Shown: positions 54,467-63,333 of the stretch, in pieces | How positions within the stretch are numbered: the first letter of the stretch is position 1 | How the letters are laid out: each line of letters begins with the position of its first letter | Assembly: GCF_019656455.1 (NCBI RefSeq) | Contig: NZ_BPMK01000003.1 | Coordinates: 62,001 to 126,000 of the forward strand | Length of the DNA: 64,000 nt | Reading direction: 5' to 3' | Source: Noviherbaspirillum aridicola | Lineage (GTDB): Bacteria > Pseudomonadota > Gammaproteobacteria > Burkholderiales > Burkholderiaceae_D | Program-made: the position numbers and the translations under genes | The notes under the pieces: generated by a model | Databases searched by the model: none | Told to the model about the DNA's origin: nothing | The model's input: only the letters and a program-made list of their open reading frames with translations

Positions 54467-55222
54467 TTGGACGCAGGGAACGGGACGGGGACGCTGATCG
54501 GCTGCGCAGGCTGGAGCCTCTCGCGCGCCGTGGCTTCGCATTTTCCCGGAGAGGGCAGTCATCTCGAGCGCTATGCCCGGGTGCTGCCGGCGGTGGAAAT
54601 CAACAGCGCTTTCTATCGTCCGCACAAGCCCGCGACCTATGCGCGCTGGCGCGACAGTGTGCCCGCCGCGTTTCGGTTTTCGGTGAAGATGCCGAAGGAA
54701 ATCTCGCACCTGCGCAGGCTGCGCGACTGCGGGCAGCCGCTGGAGAATTTCCTGTCCGAAGTGGCCGGGCTGGGCGACAAGCTGGGCTGCCTGCTGCTGC
54801 AGCTGCCGCCGTCCCTGGCTTTCGATCCGCCGGCGGCGCAGGCTTTCCTGCTGCGCCTGCGCGCGGCGACCGGGGTCGATGTCGTCTGCGAGCCGCGGCA
54901 CGCAAGCTGGTTCGGCGAGGAGGCGGCGGCACTGCTGGCGGAATGCCGCATCGCTTACGTCGAGGCCGATCCGTCGCCGCATGCGCTGCCCGCGTCGCCC
55001 ACCGGCCCGGTGTACCTGCGCCTGCATGGCACGCCGCGCATTTATTACTCCGACTATCCGGAGGACGTCATCGATACGCTGGCGGCCAGGCTGTCGGCGC
55101 TGCGCGAAGCGGGCCGCACGGCGTGGTGCGTGTTCGACAATACGGCGGAAGGCGCGGCGGTGCCTAATGCGTTGTCGCTTCTGGCGAAGCTTGCGGCACG
55201 CTGCCCGCCCGCGCGCCCTTGA
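54467..55222 (+). CDS. DUF72 family protein
   Basis: A 251-residue protein of the DUF72/YecE family with a TIM-barrel fold. GCAGWSLSRAV at the start, VEINSAFYRPHKPATYARW, FRFSVKMPKEISH and YLRLHGTPRIYYSDY are typical. No activity is established. The start is TTG 54467, with GGGAG 7-8 bases upstream. Its 3' end overlaps the convergent kinase gene by 59 bp. Confidence 0.85.
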   Translation: MDAGNGTGTLIGCAGWSLSRAVASHFPGEGSHLERYARVLPAVEINSAFYRPHKPATYARWRDSVPAAFRFSVKMPKEISHLRRLRDCGQPLENFLSEVAGLGDKLGCLLLQLPPSLAFDPPAAQAFLLRLRAATGVDVVCEPRHASWFGEEAAALLAECRIAYVEADPSPHALPASPTGPVYLRLHGTPRIYYSDYPEDVIDTLAARLSALREAGRTAWCVFDNTAEGAAVPNALSLLAKLAARCPPARP

Positions 55223-56603
55223 CCACGGTCACCGTGCATTCCGCCTGCGCCACCACCTGCGAGGACACGCTGCCGAGATAGCGGCGCAGCGCGGAGATGC
55301 CGCGCGAGCCGATCACGATGTGGTCGACGTCGTTGATGCGCGCGTACTCGACGATGGCCGACGCGGGATCGGGCGCTTCCAGCACATGGAAGGTGATCTT
55401 CTCCGGCGCGATATTGAGGGGCCGCGCCCAGTGCTTGAGCGCGACCAGGTGCTTGACGTGAATATTGCGTCCCTGGCTGTCGACCACGTCGTCCATGCCG
55501 ATGCGGCTGGTGCGCTGCACGGTCAGGCAGGCGAGCCGGGCGCCGGGCTCGGTCTGCAGGATGCGGCGGGCGGCGATGCGCAGCGACTCCGCGAGTTCTT
55601 CCGAACCGTGCGCGATGTCGATCGCGACCGCGATGATCGGCGCGCGCGCCAGCTGCTGCTCCGCCGATTGCTGCGGCATGGCTTCCATGCCGATCGCATG
55701 GAACCAGCGGCGGGTGACGGTGAACAGGCCGTCGCGCGCCGATTTCTCGGCACGTGCGGTGAGCTTCACCTGCTCCGGATTCTGCAGCTCGAAGGCAAGC
55801 TGGGCCGCGGTATCGTGGCGCGCGGCGGGATTGACCTCCAGGCAGCGCAGGATGATCTCCTGCAGCCAGGGGGGAATCGCGGGATTGATCGCGCGCGGCG
55901 GCTCCGGGTCCCGGTACAGGCGTCGGCGCAATCCGCGCACCGAGGTCGGATGGCCGTGCGGCCGCTCGCCGGTGGCCAGGTGATAGAGCAGCACGCCGAG
56001 CGCGAACAGGTCGCTGCGCGGGTCGTTGCGGATGTGCAGCACCTGTTCCGGCGAGATATAGGGGCCGGTGCCCATCGGCAGCCGGAATTCCTCCGCCAGC
56101 AGGTCCGGCATCTTGTCGTGGCGCGACAGGCCGTAGTCGATCAGGATCGCCTCGCCGCCGGCGCGGAACATGATGTTGCTCGGCTTGATGTCGAGATGGA
56201 TCACATGCTGCCGATGCAGGTCGTGCAGCGCGCTGGCGACGCGGATGCCGATCGAGATGACTTCATCGACCGGCAGCGGGGCCTGATCGAAGCGCGCGCG
56301 CAGGGACTCGCCGGCGATGCGCTCCATCACGATGTAGGGATGGCCGGTGAAGTCGCCCGAGGCGATGAAATGCGGCACGTGTATGCCGGTCAGCTTGGGC
56401 ATGATCATCTGCTCGACTTCGAAGCCGACGATCACGGTCGGGTCGTCATTGTCGCCGAGGATGGGGATCTTCATCAGCAGCGGCGCCTCGCCCGGCACCG
56501 GCTCGACCCTGCTGACCGCCCACAGCCAGGCCATGCCGCCCTTGTGCAGCCGCTGATCGAGGCGGAAGCCGTCGATCACCATGCCCGCTTCCAGCCGCTG
56601 CAT
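55164..56603 (-). CDS. Ser/Thr protein kinase fused to a universal stress protein domain
   Basis: A 479-residue bifunctional protein. The kinase domain, about residues 10-290, has a divergent glycine loop (LHKGGMAWLWAV), Lys in LLMKIP, a catalytic loop HLDIKPSN (Leu for Arg in HRD), DYG in place of DFG, and GPYISPEQ as the APE-like motif. A Usp domain, about residues 325-470, ends with IVIGSRGISALRRYLGSVSS, close to the ATP-binding G-2X-G-9X-G(S/T) pattern but one residue shorter. No membrane segment. The stop of the co-directional phosphoesterase gene abuts it: its gene lies directly upstream (56606-57349). Confidence 0.88.
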   Translation of the reverse strand: MQRLEAGMVIDGFRLDQRLHKGGMAWLWAVSRVEPVPGEAPLLMKIPILGDNDDPTVIVGFEVEQMIMPKLTGIHVPHFIASGDFTGHPYIVMERIAGESLRARFDQAPLPVDEVISIGIRVASALHDLHRQHVIHLDIKPSNIMFRAGGEAILIDYGLSRHDKMPDLLAEEFRLPMGTGPYISPEQVLHIRNDPRSDLFALGVLLYHLATGERPHGHPTSVRGLRRRLYRDPEPPRAINPAIPPWLQEIILRCLEVNPAARHDTAAQLAFELQNPEQVKLTARAEKSARDGLFTVTRRWFHAIGMEAMPQQSAEQQLARAPIIAVAIDIAHGSEELAESLRIAARRILQTEPGARLACLTVQRTSRIGMDDVVDSQGRNIHVKHLVALKHWARPLNIAPEKITFHVLEAPDPASAIVEYARINDVDHIVIGSRGISALRRYLGSVSSQVVAQAECTVTVVKGARAGSVPQASPEATTH

Positions 56604-56605
56604 GT

Positions 56606-57349
56606 TCAGCGTCCCTCGAGCAGGCGCTCGGCGAGCGCCGGCGGCAGGCCGGCGGCGCGGATCTTCTCCGCCGCCAGGTCGTGGTCGTAGGGCACGCGGA
56701 AATAGGTGAGTTCGTTGCTGGCGTCGTCGAACAGCGCATAGCAGGCGGCGGGATTGCCGTCGCGCGGCTGGCCGACCGAACCGGGCAGCACCAGCCAGCG
56801 GCGCTGCGTGGACAGCGGAATGCTGCTGTCGCCGGTCGGCACGAAGGACGAGATCTTCCCGGTGAGCGACAGGTTGTACAGCGCCGGTTCATGCACATGG
56901 CCGACGAAGGTGATCCGGCACTGGGTCGCATGCATGCTCTTGACCGCCTCCAGCGTGCCGTTGATGTATTCCCAGCTGCCGGGGTCGGCCGCGGTCGCGT
57001 GCACATAGAGGCAGTGCCCGGACTGCTGCGTCAGCGGCAGCTGTTCGAGAAAGCGCAGATGTTCCGGCGCCAGCTGCGACCGGGTCCACTCGACCACCTG
57101 GCGCGCCTGCGCATGCATGCTGGCGCTGCCGCCCTGCACCGTGGCCTGGTCATGATTGCCCTGCACCGCGATGCCGCCGCGGGCCACATGTTCCATCACG
57201 GTCTGCACCACCCAGCCGGGGTCGGCGCCGTAACCGACGAGGTCGCCGAGGAAGGCATAGCGCTGCGCCCGCTTTTCCTGCGCATGGGCGAGGCAGGCGG
57301 CGAGGGCTTCGCGGTTGGCATGGATATCGGTCAGGATGGCGGTGAGCAT
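56606..57349 (-). CDS. Metallophosphoesterase (calcineurin-like)
   Basis: A 247-residue phosphoesterase. The binuclear-metal motifs are TDIHANREA at about residues 7-15, FLGDLVGYGADP at about 41-52, VQGNHDQ at about 76, and GHVHEPAL at about 162. The family includes protein phosphatases of the PPP/bis(5'-nucleosyl)-tetraphosphatase type. Only two bases separate its stop from the kinase start on the same strand, so the two should be translated from one mRNA. It may counteract that kinase (inference). Confidence 0.88.
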   Translation of the reverse strand: MLTAILTDIHANREALAACLAHAQEKRAQRYAFLGDLVGYGADPGWVVQTVMEHVARGGIAVQGNHDQATVQGGSASMHAQARQVVEWTRSQLAPEHLRFLEQLPLTQQSGHCLYVHATAADPGSWEYINGTLEAVKSMHATQCRITFVGHVHEPALYNLSLTGKISSFVPTGDSSIPLSTQRRWLVLPGSVGQPRDGNPAACYALFDDASNELTYFRVPYDHDLAAEKIRAAGLPPALAERLLEGR

Positions 57350-57515
57350 GGCGTGTACCGGGCGTGGCGGCGTTGGCGAAGCCCTCATCCTACTCCCCGA
57401 TTCTTTGAATTTGCTTACAAGATGCCGGAGCTGAAATTGGATTTCGGGAAACTTCGGCGGCCCCGGCCCTTCCAAGCCATGCGCACCGCGCTTTCCCAAG
57501 ATAAGAAAACAGAAC

Positions 57516-59969
57516 GTGAAACGCTTTCCGGATTGTCTACTTCGCTGCCTGCTCGCCGCCTGGCTCATGCTGGCCGTGCAGGCCGGTCTTGCCCAGGCGC
57601 CGCCGGCGCCCGCCGCACCCGCCGCACCCCCTGCCGCCAAACCGGGCGACGCCCCGGCCGTGCCCGAGGCGCCGGCCGCCATTCCCGTGCCCGACATCGC
57701 GGTGCAGTCGGAGAATGCGATGCTGGAAATCCGCCAGCTCGACAACCGCGGCAGGATGGAGGAAACGCTGGTCAGCGCCGAGCGCGGCCTGCCCGCCCTG
57801 GAACGGGAAACCGGTTTCCGCCTGCGCGAGGTGCGACAGCTCAGGAGCGCGAGCGCCTCGCTGGACACGGTGCAGGGACTGGAGGAGGCGCTGCGCGATA
57901 TCGAGCAGCGGACGGCGCCGCTGCGCCGCGATCTGACCCGCGTGGCGCTGCAGTCGGACCGCGACCTGAAGGAGCTCGACCGGCTCGAGGCGGTGTGGAA
58001 GGCGACGATAGAAGCGGCCAGCGCGGCCGCCGCGCCGCCGGAAGTCATCGACCGCGCGCGCGACATCGCCCGCACGGTGGCCCAGGCCAAGAAGCGGGTG
58101 ATGGACGGGCGGGCGCAGGTGCTGGCGCTGCAGGGCCGCGCCTCCGACATCGGCACCCGCATCGCCGACGCCCGCGAGCTGCTCGCCGGCGCCAGCGAGC
58201 GCGCGGTCACGCGCCTGCTGTATCGCGACAGCCCGCCGGTGTGGAGCGCCGAATACTGGTCGGGAGAGGTCGACAGCTTTTCCGACGAGGCGCGGAACAA
58301 CCTCGTCAACCAGACCAATACCCTCAACGACTACCTGCGCACCCGCGAGAGCGGCTTCATCCTGCACCTGGTGTTCTTCGGCCTGCTGGTGGTCATGTTC
58401 GTGGCGGTGCGCAACCGCATGGACGCGGTGCAGGGCACGGAGGAGGCGCTGCCGGGCAGCCGGCAGATCTTCGACATGCCCATCGTCTCCGCCATGCTGT
58501 TCGCGATGCTGTGCAGCAGCTGGTTCTATCCGCGTCCGCCACGCGCGCTGTGGCTGCTGATCGGCGTGCTGGCCGCGGGACCGCTGCTGGTGTTCGCGCG
58601 CCGCGTGGTGGAGGCGCGCATCTGGCCGCTGCTGGCCTCGCTGGTCGGCTTCTATCTCGCCGACCGCCTGCGCGCGCTGTTCGCGCCGTTGCCGGGCGTG
58701 CACCGGGTGCTGCTGCTGCTGGAAGTGCTCGGCCTAATGCTGTTCGTGCTCACCTGGCTGCGCCGCAACCGCGACGCGCCGCATACGGTGCCGCCCGAGC
58801 AGCGCTTCGCCTGGCGCATCGCGCTGGCGGGCGTGCGCGCCGCGCTGCTGCTGTCGGTGGGCATACTCGCGGTGACCGCCAGCGGCTATGCCCGTCTCGG
58901 CGACCTGCTCATGCGCGGCCTGCTCGCCAGCGCCTATACCGCGGTGGTGCTGTATGCGCTCACGCGGGAGGGACTGGTGCGCGGCCTGCTGCACGTGCCG
59001 CCAATCTCTTTCCTCGCCGGCGTGCGCCGCCATCGCGCGACGATCGCCATGCGGCTCAACACCTGGTTCAAGCGGCTTGCCTTCCTGCTGTGGGTGATGC
59101 TCAGCCTGCAGGCCACCGGCTTCCTGCAGCAGGCGCTCGACTGGGCGGGCGAGGTGTGGAACGCTTCGTGGGCCATCGGCTCGCTCAGCATTTCGATCCG
59201 CGAGATCAGCCTGTTCCTGCTGATCCTGTGGACCACATGGATGCTGTCGCGGCTGACGCGCTTCCTGCTGGAGGAAGAGATCTTCTCGCGGGTGCGGCTC
59301 GACCGCGGCCTGCCCTATGCGGTGTCGACCACGGTGCACTACATCATCCTGCTGTCGGGCCTGGTGCTGGCGCTGACCGCGGTCGGCGTCGACATGACGA
59401 AGTTCACCATCGTCGCCGGCGCGCTGACGGTGGGCGTGGGCTTCGGCCTGCAGAACATCGTCAACAATTTCGTGTCGGGGCTGATCGTGCTGTTCGAGCG
59501 CCCGGTGAAGGTGGGGGACACGATACAGATCGGCGACATGGTGGGCCGGGTGCAGCACATCGGCATCCGCGCCACCATCGTCCACAGCACCGCCGGATCG
59601 GAAGTCATCATCCCCAACGGCAAGCTGATCGCCGACCAGGTCACCAACTGGACCCTGTCGAGCCAGCTGCGGCAGATCGCCGTGCCGGTGATCACCAAGC
59701 CGGACGTCAGCGTGCTGCAGCTCAAGACCATCCTGCTCGACATCGCCCGCGCCAACCGCCAGGTGCTGGAAGTGCCGGCGCCGGAAATGCTCTTCCTCAA
59801 GCGCGGCGTGGACCTGTTCGAGTTCGAGCTGCGGGTATGGACGGCGGACGTCGACGCCTGGCTGCAGGTGCGCAGCGACCTGATCACCGCGATCAACGAA
59901 GCCCTGAGCAACAACGCGCTCGCGGCGGCGGCGGCCGAGCATCCGCCGCCGCCGCCGGAGACCGTCTAG
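57516..59969 (+). CDS. Large MscS-family mechanosensitive channel (DUF3772 type)
   Basis: An 817-residue inner-membrane protein. A signal peptide (LLAAWLMLAVQAGLAQA) is followed by a Pro/Ala-rich stretch, a periplasmic helical domain, about residues 60-270 (Arg/Leu/Glu-rich, coiled), a dozen or so membrane segments, and the C-terminal MscS pore and beta domain (VGVDMTKFTIVAGALTVGVG, FGLQNIVNNFVSGLIVLFER, GDTIQIGDMVGRVQHIGIRA). GTG 57516 is used. It probably relieves osmotic downshock; members of this long class also have regulatory roles. Confidence 0.9.
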   Translation: MKRFPDCLLRCLLAAWLMLAVQAGLAQAPPAPAAPAAPPAAKPGDAPAVPEAPAAIPVPDIAVQSENAMLEIRQLDNRGRMEETLVSAERGLPALERETGFRLREVRQLRSASASLDTVQGLEEALRDIEQRTAPLRRDLTRVALQSDRDLKELDRLEAVWKATIEAASAAAAPPEVIDRARDIARTVAQAKKRVMDGRAQVLALQGRASDIGTRIADARELLAGASERAVTRLLYRDSPPVWSAEYWSGEVDSFSDEARNNLVNQTNTLNDYLRTRESGFILHLVFFGLLVVMFVAVRNRMDAVQGTEEALPGSRQIFDMPIVSAMLFAMLCSSWFYPRPPRALWLLIGVLAAGPLLVFARRVVEARIWPLLASLVGFYLADRLRALFAPLPGVHRVLLLLEVLGLMLFVLTWLRRNRDAPHTVPPEQRFAWRIALAGVRAALLLSVGILAVTASGYARLGDLLMRGLLASAYTAVVLYALTREGLVRGLLHVPPISFLAGVRRHRATIAMRLNTWFKRLAFLLWVMLSLQATGFLQQALDWAGEVWNASWAIGSLSISIREISLFLLILWTTWMLSRLTRFLLEEEIFSRVRLDRGLPYAVSTTVHYIILLSGLVLALTAVGVDMTKFTIVAGALTVGVGFGLQNIVNNFVSGLIVLFERPVKVGDTIQIGDMVGRVQHIGIRATIVHSTAGSEVIIPNGKLIADQVTNWTLSSQLRQIAVPVITKPDVSVLQLKTILLDIARANRQVLEVPAPEMLFLKRGVDLFEFELRVWTADVDAWLQVRSDLITAINEALSNNALAAAAAEHPPPPPETV

Positions 59970-59990
59970 CGGGCCGCTGCCGGCAGGTCG

Positions 59991-60836
59991 CTAGGGCGTG
60001 GCGCCGCCGGCGGTGCCGGCCGAGCCCGCGGTTCCCGCCGTGCCGCCGGAAGGCGCGCCCGGCGTGCCGATGCCGATACCCTCTGGATCGCCGCTCTCGC
60101 CCGAGGTGGTGTCGTTGCCCTGCCTGGCGATGTGGCGCACCGTCACGCCCTGCTGCTGCGGCGGCGGCAGGCGGCCGGCGCCCTCGGGGCTCAGGCCGGT
60201 GCTGTTGGGCGCATTGCGGTTGGCGAGCTGCTCGGGCGTGACTTCCACCGCGTCGGCCGGATCGCCGGTCGATGAGGGCTCGACATCCGGTTCCATCTCC
60301 TCGGCCAGGACATTGGAGCCGGCCATCCCCGTCGCGGTGCCGGTGTCCGAACCCGTCGCCATGCCGGCGGCACCGGCGCCGCCGGCGGCAGCGATCCCGC
60401 TGCGGTCCGGCTCGGACGGCGAGGATACCCGGCTGAGCACCTGCCCGGCGCGGTCCGGATCGGCATCGGTGGCAATGTCGCCGAGCGACACGATGCCGAC
60501 CAGCCGGTGCGCGTCGTCATGCGTCACCACCGGCACCCGCCGCAGCTGGCTGTCGGCCATCTGCCGCATCACCTCATCCAGGTCCTGGTCCTCGAAGCAC
60601 CAGCGCACGTCGGTGCTCATCACCGCATCCACCGCGGTGCCGTCGGGCGGCAGGCCGGCCGAGACGCCGCGCACCGTGATGTCGCGGTCGGTCACCATCC
60701 CCACCAGCCGTTCGCCGTCGCATACCGGCAGCGCGCCCACATTGAGATCGTCCATCATCTGCGCCGCGCGCCGCAGGCTCTCCTGTGGCGACACAAACTG
60801 GACATTGCGTGTCATGACTTGTGAAACCCTCTGCAT
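59991..60836 (-). CDS. CBS-domain pair protein with low-complexity tail
   Basis: A 281-residue protein. Two CBS domains cover about residues 1-125 (VSQVMTRNVQFVSPQESLRR; VGALPVCDGERLVGMVTDRD; RVPVVTHDDAHRLVGIVSLGD), a fold that usually binds adenine nucleotides. The remaining 150 residues are Gly/Ala/Pro/Thr/Glu-rich with many GxAGxAG-like repeats and no domain. ATG 60836 has AAAGGTG upstream; a GTG at 60845 is less likely. It is divergent from the ankyrin gene. Confidence 0.85.
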   Translation of the reverse strand: MQRVSQVMTRNVQFVSPQESLRRAAQMMDDLNVGALPVCDGERLVGMVTDRDITVRGVSAGLPPDGTAVDAVMSTDVRWCFEDQDLDEVMRQMADSQLRRVPVVTHDDAHRLVGIVSLGDIATDADPDRAGQVLSRVSSPSEPDRSGIAAAGGAGAAGMATGSDTGTATGMAGSNVLAEEMEPDVEPSSTGDPADAVEVTPEQLANRNAPNSTGLSPEGAGRLPPPQQQGVTVRHIARQGNDTTSGESGDPEGIGIGTPGAPSGGTAGTAGSAGTAGGATP

Positions 60837-60946
60837 GGCGATCACCTTTCATTTCAAGAACAGGCGGCCGGGCGCGATACGGACCGGCCGCATCATTCCG
60901 ATAACGCGACCGCGGTTTGGTTCAAGACAGGGCGCCGCGCTTCGGC

Positions 60947-60962
60947 TGGCACTGCTTATGCA
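60947..60962 (+). promoter_or_regulatory. Sigma-54 promoter of the ankyrin gene
   Basis: TGGCAC (60947-60952), then after N5 ATGCA (60958-60962): the GG and GC pairs are exactly 12 apart (60948-49 to 60960-61), as RpoN needs, with only two departures from TGGCACG-N4-TTGCA. The predicted start near 60973 leaves a 26-base leader with GGAGAAAGAGAAG before ATG 60999. No enhancer-binding regulator gene is nearby. Confidence 0.65.
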
Positions 60963-60998
60963 ATCGCTGGCGCTTCCCTTTGGAGAAAGAGAAGCATC

Positions 60999-61862
60999 AT
61001 GGATATCAACGACAGATTGCTCGGCGCGGTCATGCAGTCCGACAGCACCGCGGTGCGCGCCTGCCTCGCCACCGGCGCCTGCATCAATGCCAGGGATGTG
61101 GACGGCTGGACGGCGCTGCACTACGCGGCCGGCCTCGCGGATACGTCGATGGCGGCGCTGCTTTTGGCCGAGGGCGGCGATATCGGGACGCGGGACAAAT
61201 ACGGCATGACGCCGCTGCACATCGCCGCCCTCAGCGGCAGCGAGCAGATGGTGGGACTGCTGCTGGACGCCGGCAGCGCTCCCGACGAGCGCGACCTGTA
61301 TGGCGTCACCGCGCTGTCGCTTGCCGCCGGGCACGGAGCCGACGGCGCGGTGCGCCTGCTGCTGGCGGCGGGCAGCGATGTAAATATTACCGACGACCTG
61401 GGTTACAGCGCGATGCACTGGGCGGCCAGCAACAGGAAGACAGAAGTCATGCGTGCCCTGCTGCAAGCCGGGGCCGCGCTGCACAAGCAGGACAATGACG
61501 GCGCCACGCCCTTGCACCTGGCGGTCTTTGCCGGTCATGCCGACGTCGCCAGCCTGCTGATCGCCGCCGGCGCCTCGACCGACGCGGTCGACTGCGAGGG
61601 ACGCACCCCGCTGCACGTGGCCGCGCAGGAGGGTCGCGGCTTCCTGGTCACGATGCTGCTCGCCGCCGGCGCCGGGCGAGACCTGCGCGACCGCCACGGC
61701 GACACGCCGGGAAACCTGGCGCAGGCGCAGCATCATGCGACGGTGGTGAGGTTGCTGTCGGAGAGCGGCGGACCGCAGGCGCACGCCGCCGAGCCGCCGT
61801 CCACCGCACGCACGCTGAACGCGGGCGCCCGGCGCGACAGGCCGGGGGCAGGGAAGTACTAG
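60999..61862 (+). CDS. Ankyrin-repeat protein
   Basis: A 287-residue protein of about seven ankyrin repeats ([80 protein letters not shown] among them), each about 33 residues. No signal peptide or membrane segment is seen, so it is likely cytoplasmic and acts by protein binding. The last 40 residues are basic and Pro/Ala-rich. A sigma-54-type promoter lies 37-52 bases upstream, and the stop overlaps the convergent queC by 4 bases. Confidence 0.88.
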   Translation: MDINDRLLGAVMQSDSTAVRACLATGACINARDVDGWTALHYAAGLADTSMAALLLAEGGDIGTRDKYGMTPLHIAALSGSEQMVGLLLDAGSAPDERDLYGVTALSLAAGHGADGAVRLLLAAGSDVNITDDLGYSAMHWAASNRKTEVMRALLQAGAALHKQDNDGATPLHLAVFAGHADVASLLIAAGASTDAVDCEGRTPLHVAAQEGRGFLVTMLLAAGAGRDLRDRHGDTPGNLAQAQHHATVVRLLSESGGPQAHAAEPPSTARTLNAGARRDRPGAGKY

Positions 61863-62563
61863 GGCGCCGCGGCGAACTGCCGGTACCCGCGCGCCCTCAG
61901 CTCGCATGCGGGGCACTTGCCGCAGCCGTAGCCCCAGTCGTGCAGCGCGCCGCGCTCGCCGAGGTAGCAGGTGTGGGTGTCGCTGCGTATCAGGTCGACC
62001 AGCGCCTGGCCGCCGGTGTCCTGCGCCAGCTTCCAGGTCGCCGCCTTGTCGATCCACATCAGCGGCGTCTCCAGCCTGAAGCGCGTCGCCATGCCGAGAT
62101 TGAGCGCCACCTGCAGCGCCTTCATGGTGTCGTCGCGGCAGTCGGGATAGCCGGAGAAATCCGTCTCGCACATGCCGCCCACCAGCACGTCCAGCCCTCG
62201 CCGGAACGCGAGCGCGGCGGCCACCGTCATGAACAGCAGGTTGCGGCCGGGGACGAAAGTGTTGGGCAGGCCGTTCGCCTGCATCGCGATTTCCGCGTCG
62301 CTGGTGAGCGCGGTATCGGAGATCGCGCCGAGCAGGCCGAGATCGACCAGGTGGTCGTCGCCGAGGCGTCGGTCCCAGTCCGGACTCAGCGCCCGCATCT
62401 TCTGCAGCAGGGTCGGGCGCACCTGCAATTCCACCGCGTGGCGCTGGCCGTAGTCGAAGCCGATGGTCTCCACCCGCGGATAGCGCGCGAGCGCCCAGGC
62501 CAGGCAGGTGGTGGAATCCTGGCCGCCCGAGAAGAGCACCAGCGCGCCGGTAGTCGTGGTCAT
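61859..62563 (-). CDS. queC: 7-cyano-7-deazaguanine synthase
   Basis: A 234-residue enzyme converting CDG to preQ0 in queuosine synthesis. The PP-loop [16 protein letters not shown] is at residues 8-23, [16 protein letters not shown] carries the conserved core, and the C-terminal zinc site is [20 protein letters not shown] plus PAC. Length is standard. No other queuosine gene is in the window. Confidence 0.95.
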   Translation of the reverse strand: MTTTTGALVLFSGGQDSTTCLAWALARYPRVETIGFDYGQRHAVELQVRPTLLQKMRALSPDWDRRLGDDHLVDLGLLGAISDTALTSDAEIAMQANGLPNTFVPGRNLLFMTVAAALAFRRGLDVLVGGMCETDFSGYPDCRDDTMKALQVALNLGMATRFRLETPLMWIDKAATWKLAQDTGGQALVDLIRSDTHTCYLGERGALHDWGYGCGKCPACELRARGYRQFAAAP

Positions 62564-62595
62564 GGTGATGTTCCTGGAACGGAAAGGCCTAGATT

Positions 62596-63333
62596 CTATC
62601 GCTTGACCTGCTGCAGCGTCTGCTCGATGAAGTCGCCGTCATCCTCGCTGTAGCGCAGGCGGACCGGATACCACTCCAGGCCAGGGGCCAGCCAGATGTC
62701 GAGCTGCTGGTCCTTCGAGCCCGGCTCGGGCATGCGCACCACGTGCAGCGTCGCCATTTCTCCCGCCCCGGTGGCGATCTTTTCCTGGCCCACCGCCTTG
62801 AAGGTCCAGGGATCGAGGTCGCGCCTGCCGGCCACGGTGAAGGTCCACTGGCTGCCTGCCTTCGCTTTCGCCGGCGTCGCGCGCGCGGTCGAAATCAGTT
62901 GCCACAGCACCGTGTTGCGGTCCTGTTCGCCGCCCTTGAGCGGCAGCGTCGCCCCGTTCTCGCCGAAGCGCACGGTCCTCGCCCCCTGGTCGAAGACCGT
63001 GGTCTGGGCGGGGCGGCGCAGCCGCTTTTCCTCGAAGGAAGCGGGCACGAGTCCGTTGGGGCCGATCGTGCCCTCGCTGCGCGTGTCGAGAATCTTGCCG
63101 AGCAGGGCGGCGCGCGCCTGGCTGCTGGCGGTGAAGCGGCCGCTGGACGCCTCCCACCTGGCCACCGCCTCGCCCTCCAGCGACAGGCCTTTCTGCCGGG
63201 CCTTGATCGTGTATTGCAGTTCGGCGTTCGGCGGCGGATTGACTTTCTGCCTCGGCGGCGCGGACGCGGCGGCGGCGTCGAGGCCGACGGCAAGCAGGCA
63301 TGCCGGCAACAGGGCGCTCAGGCGGAGCATCAT
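62596..63333 (-). CDS. DUF3108 domain protein
   Basis: A 245-residue exported protein. A signal peptide ([21 protein letters not shown]) precedes the DUF3108 region: [22 protein letters not shown]-like opening (in part), [34 protein letters not shown], and the C-terminal [20 protein letters not shown]. Likely an envelope beta-rich protein; function unknown. Tandem ATGs at 63333 and 63330; the first overlaps the stop of the upstream paralogue by 4 bases. Confidence 0.85.
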   Translation of the reverse strand: MMLRLSALLPACLLAVGLDAAAASAPPRQKVNPPPNAELQYTIKARQKGLSLEGEAVARWEASSGRFTASSQARAALLGKILDTRSEGTIGPNGLVPASFEEKRLRRPAQTTVFDQGARTVRFGENGATLPLKGGEQDRNTVLWQLISTARATPAKAKAGSQWTFTVAGRRDLDPWTFKAVGQEKIATGAGEMATLHVVRMPEPGSKDQQLDIWLAPGLEWYPVRLRYSEDDGDFIEQTLQQVKR

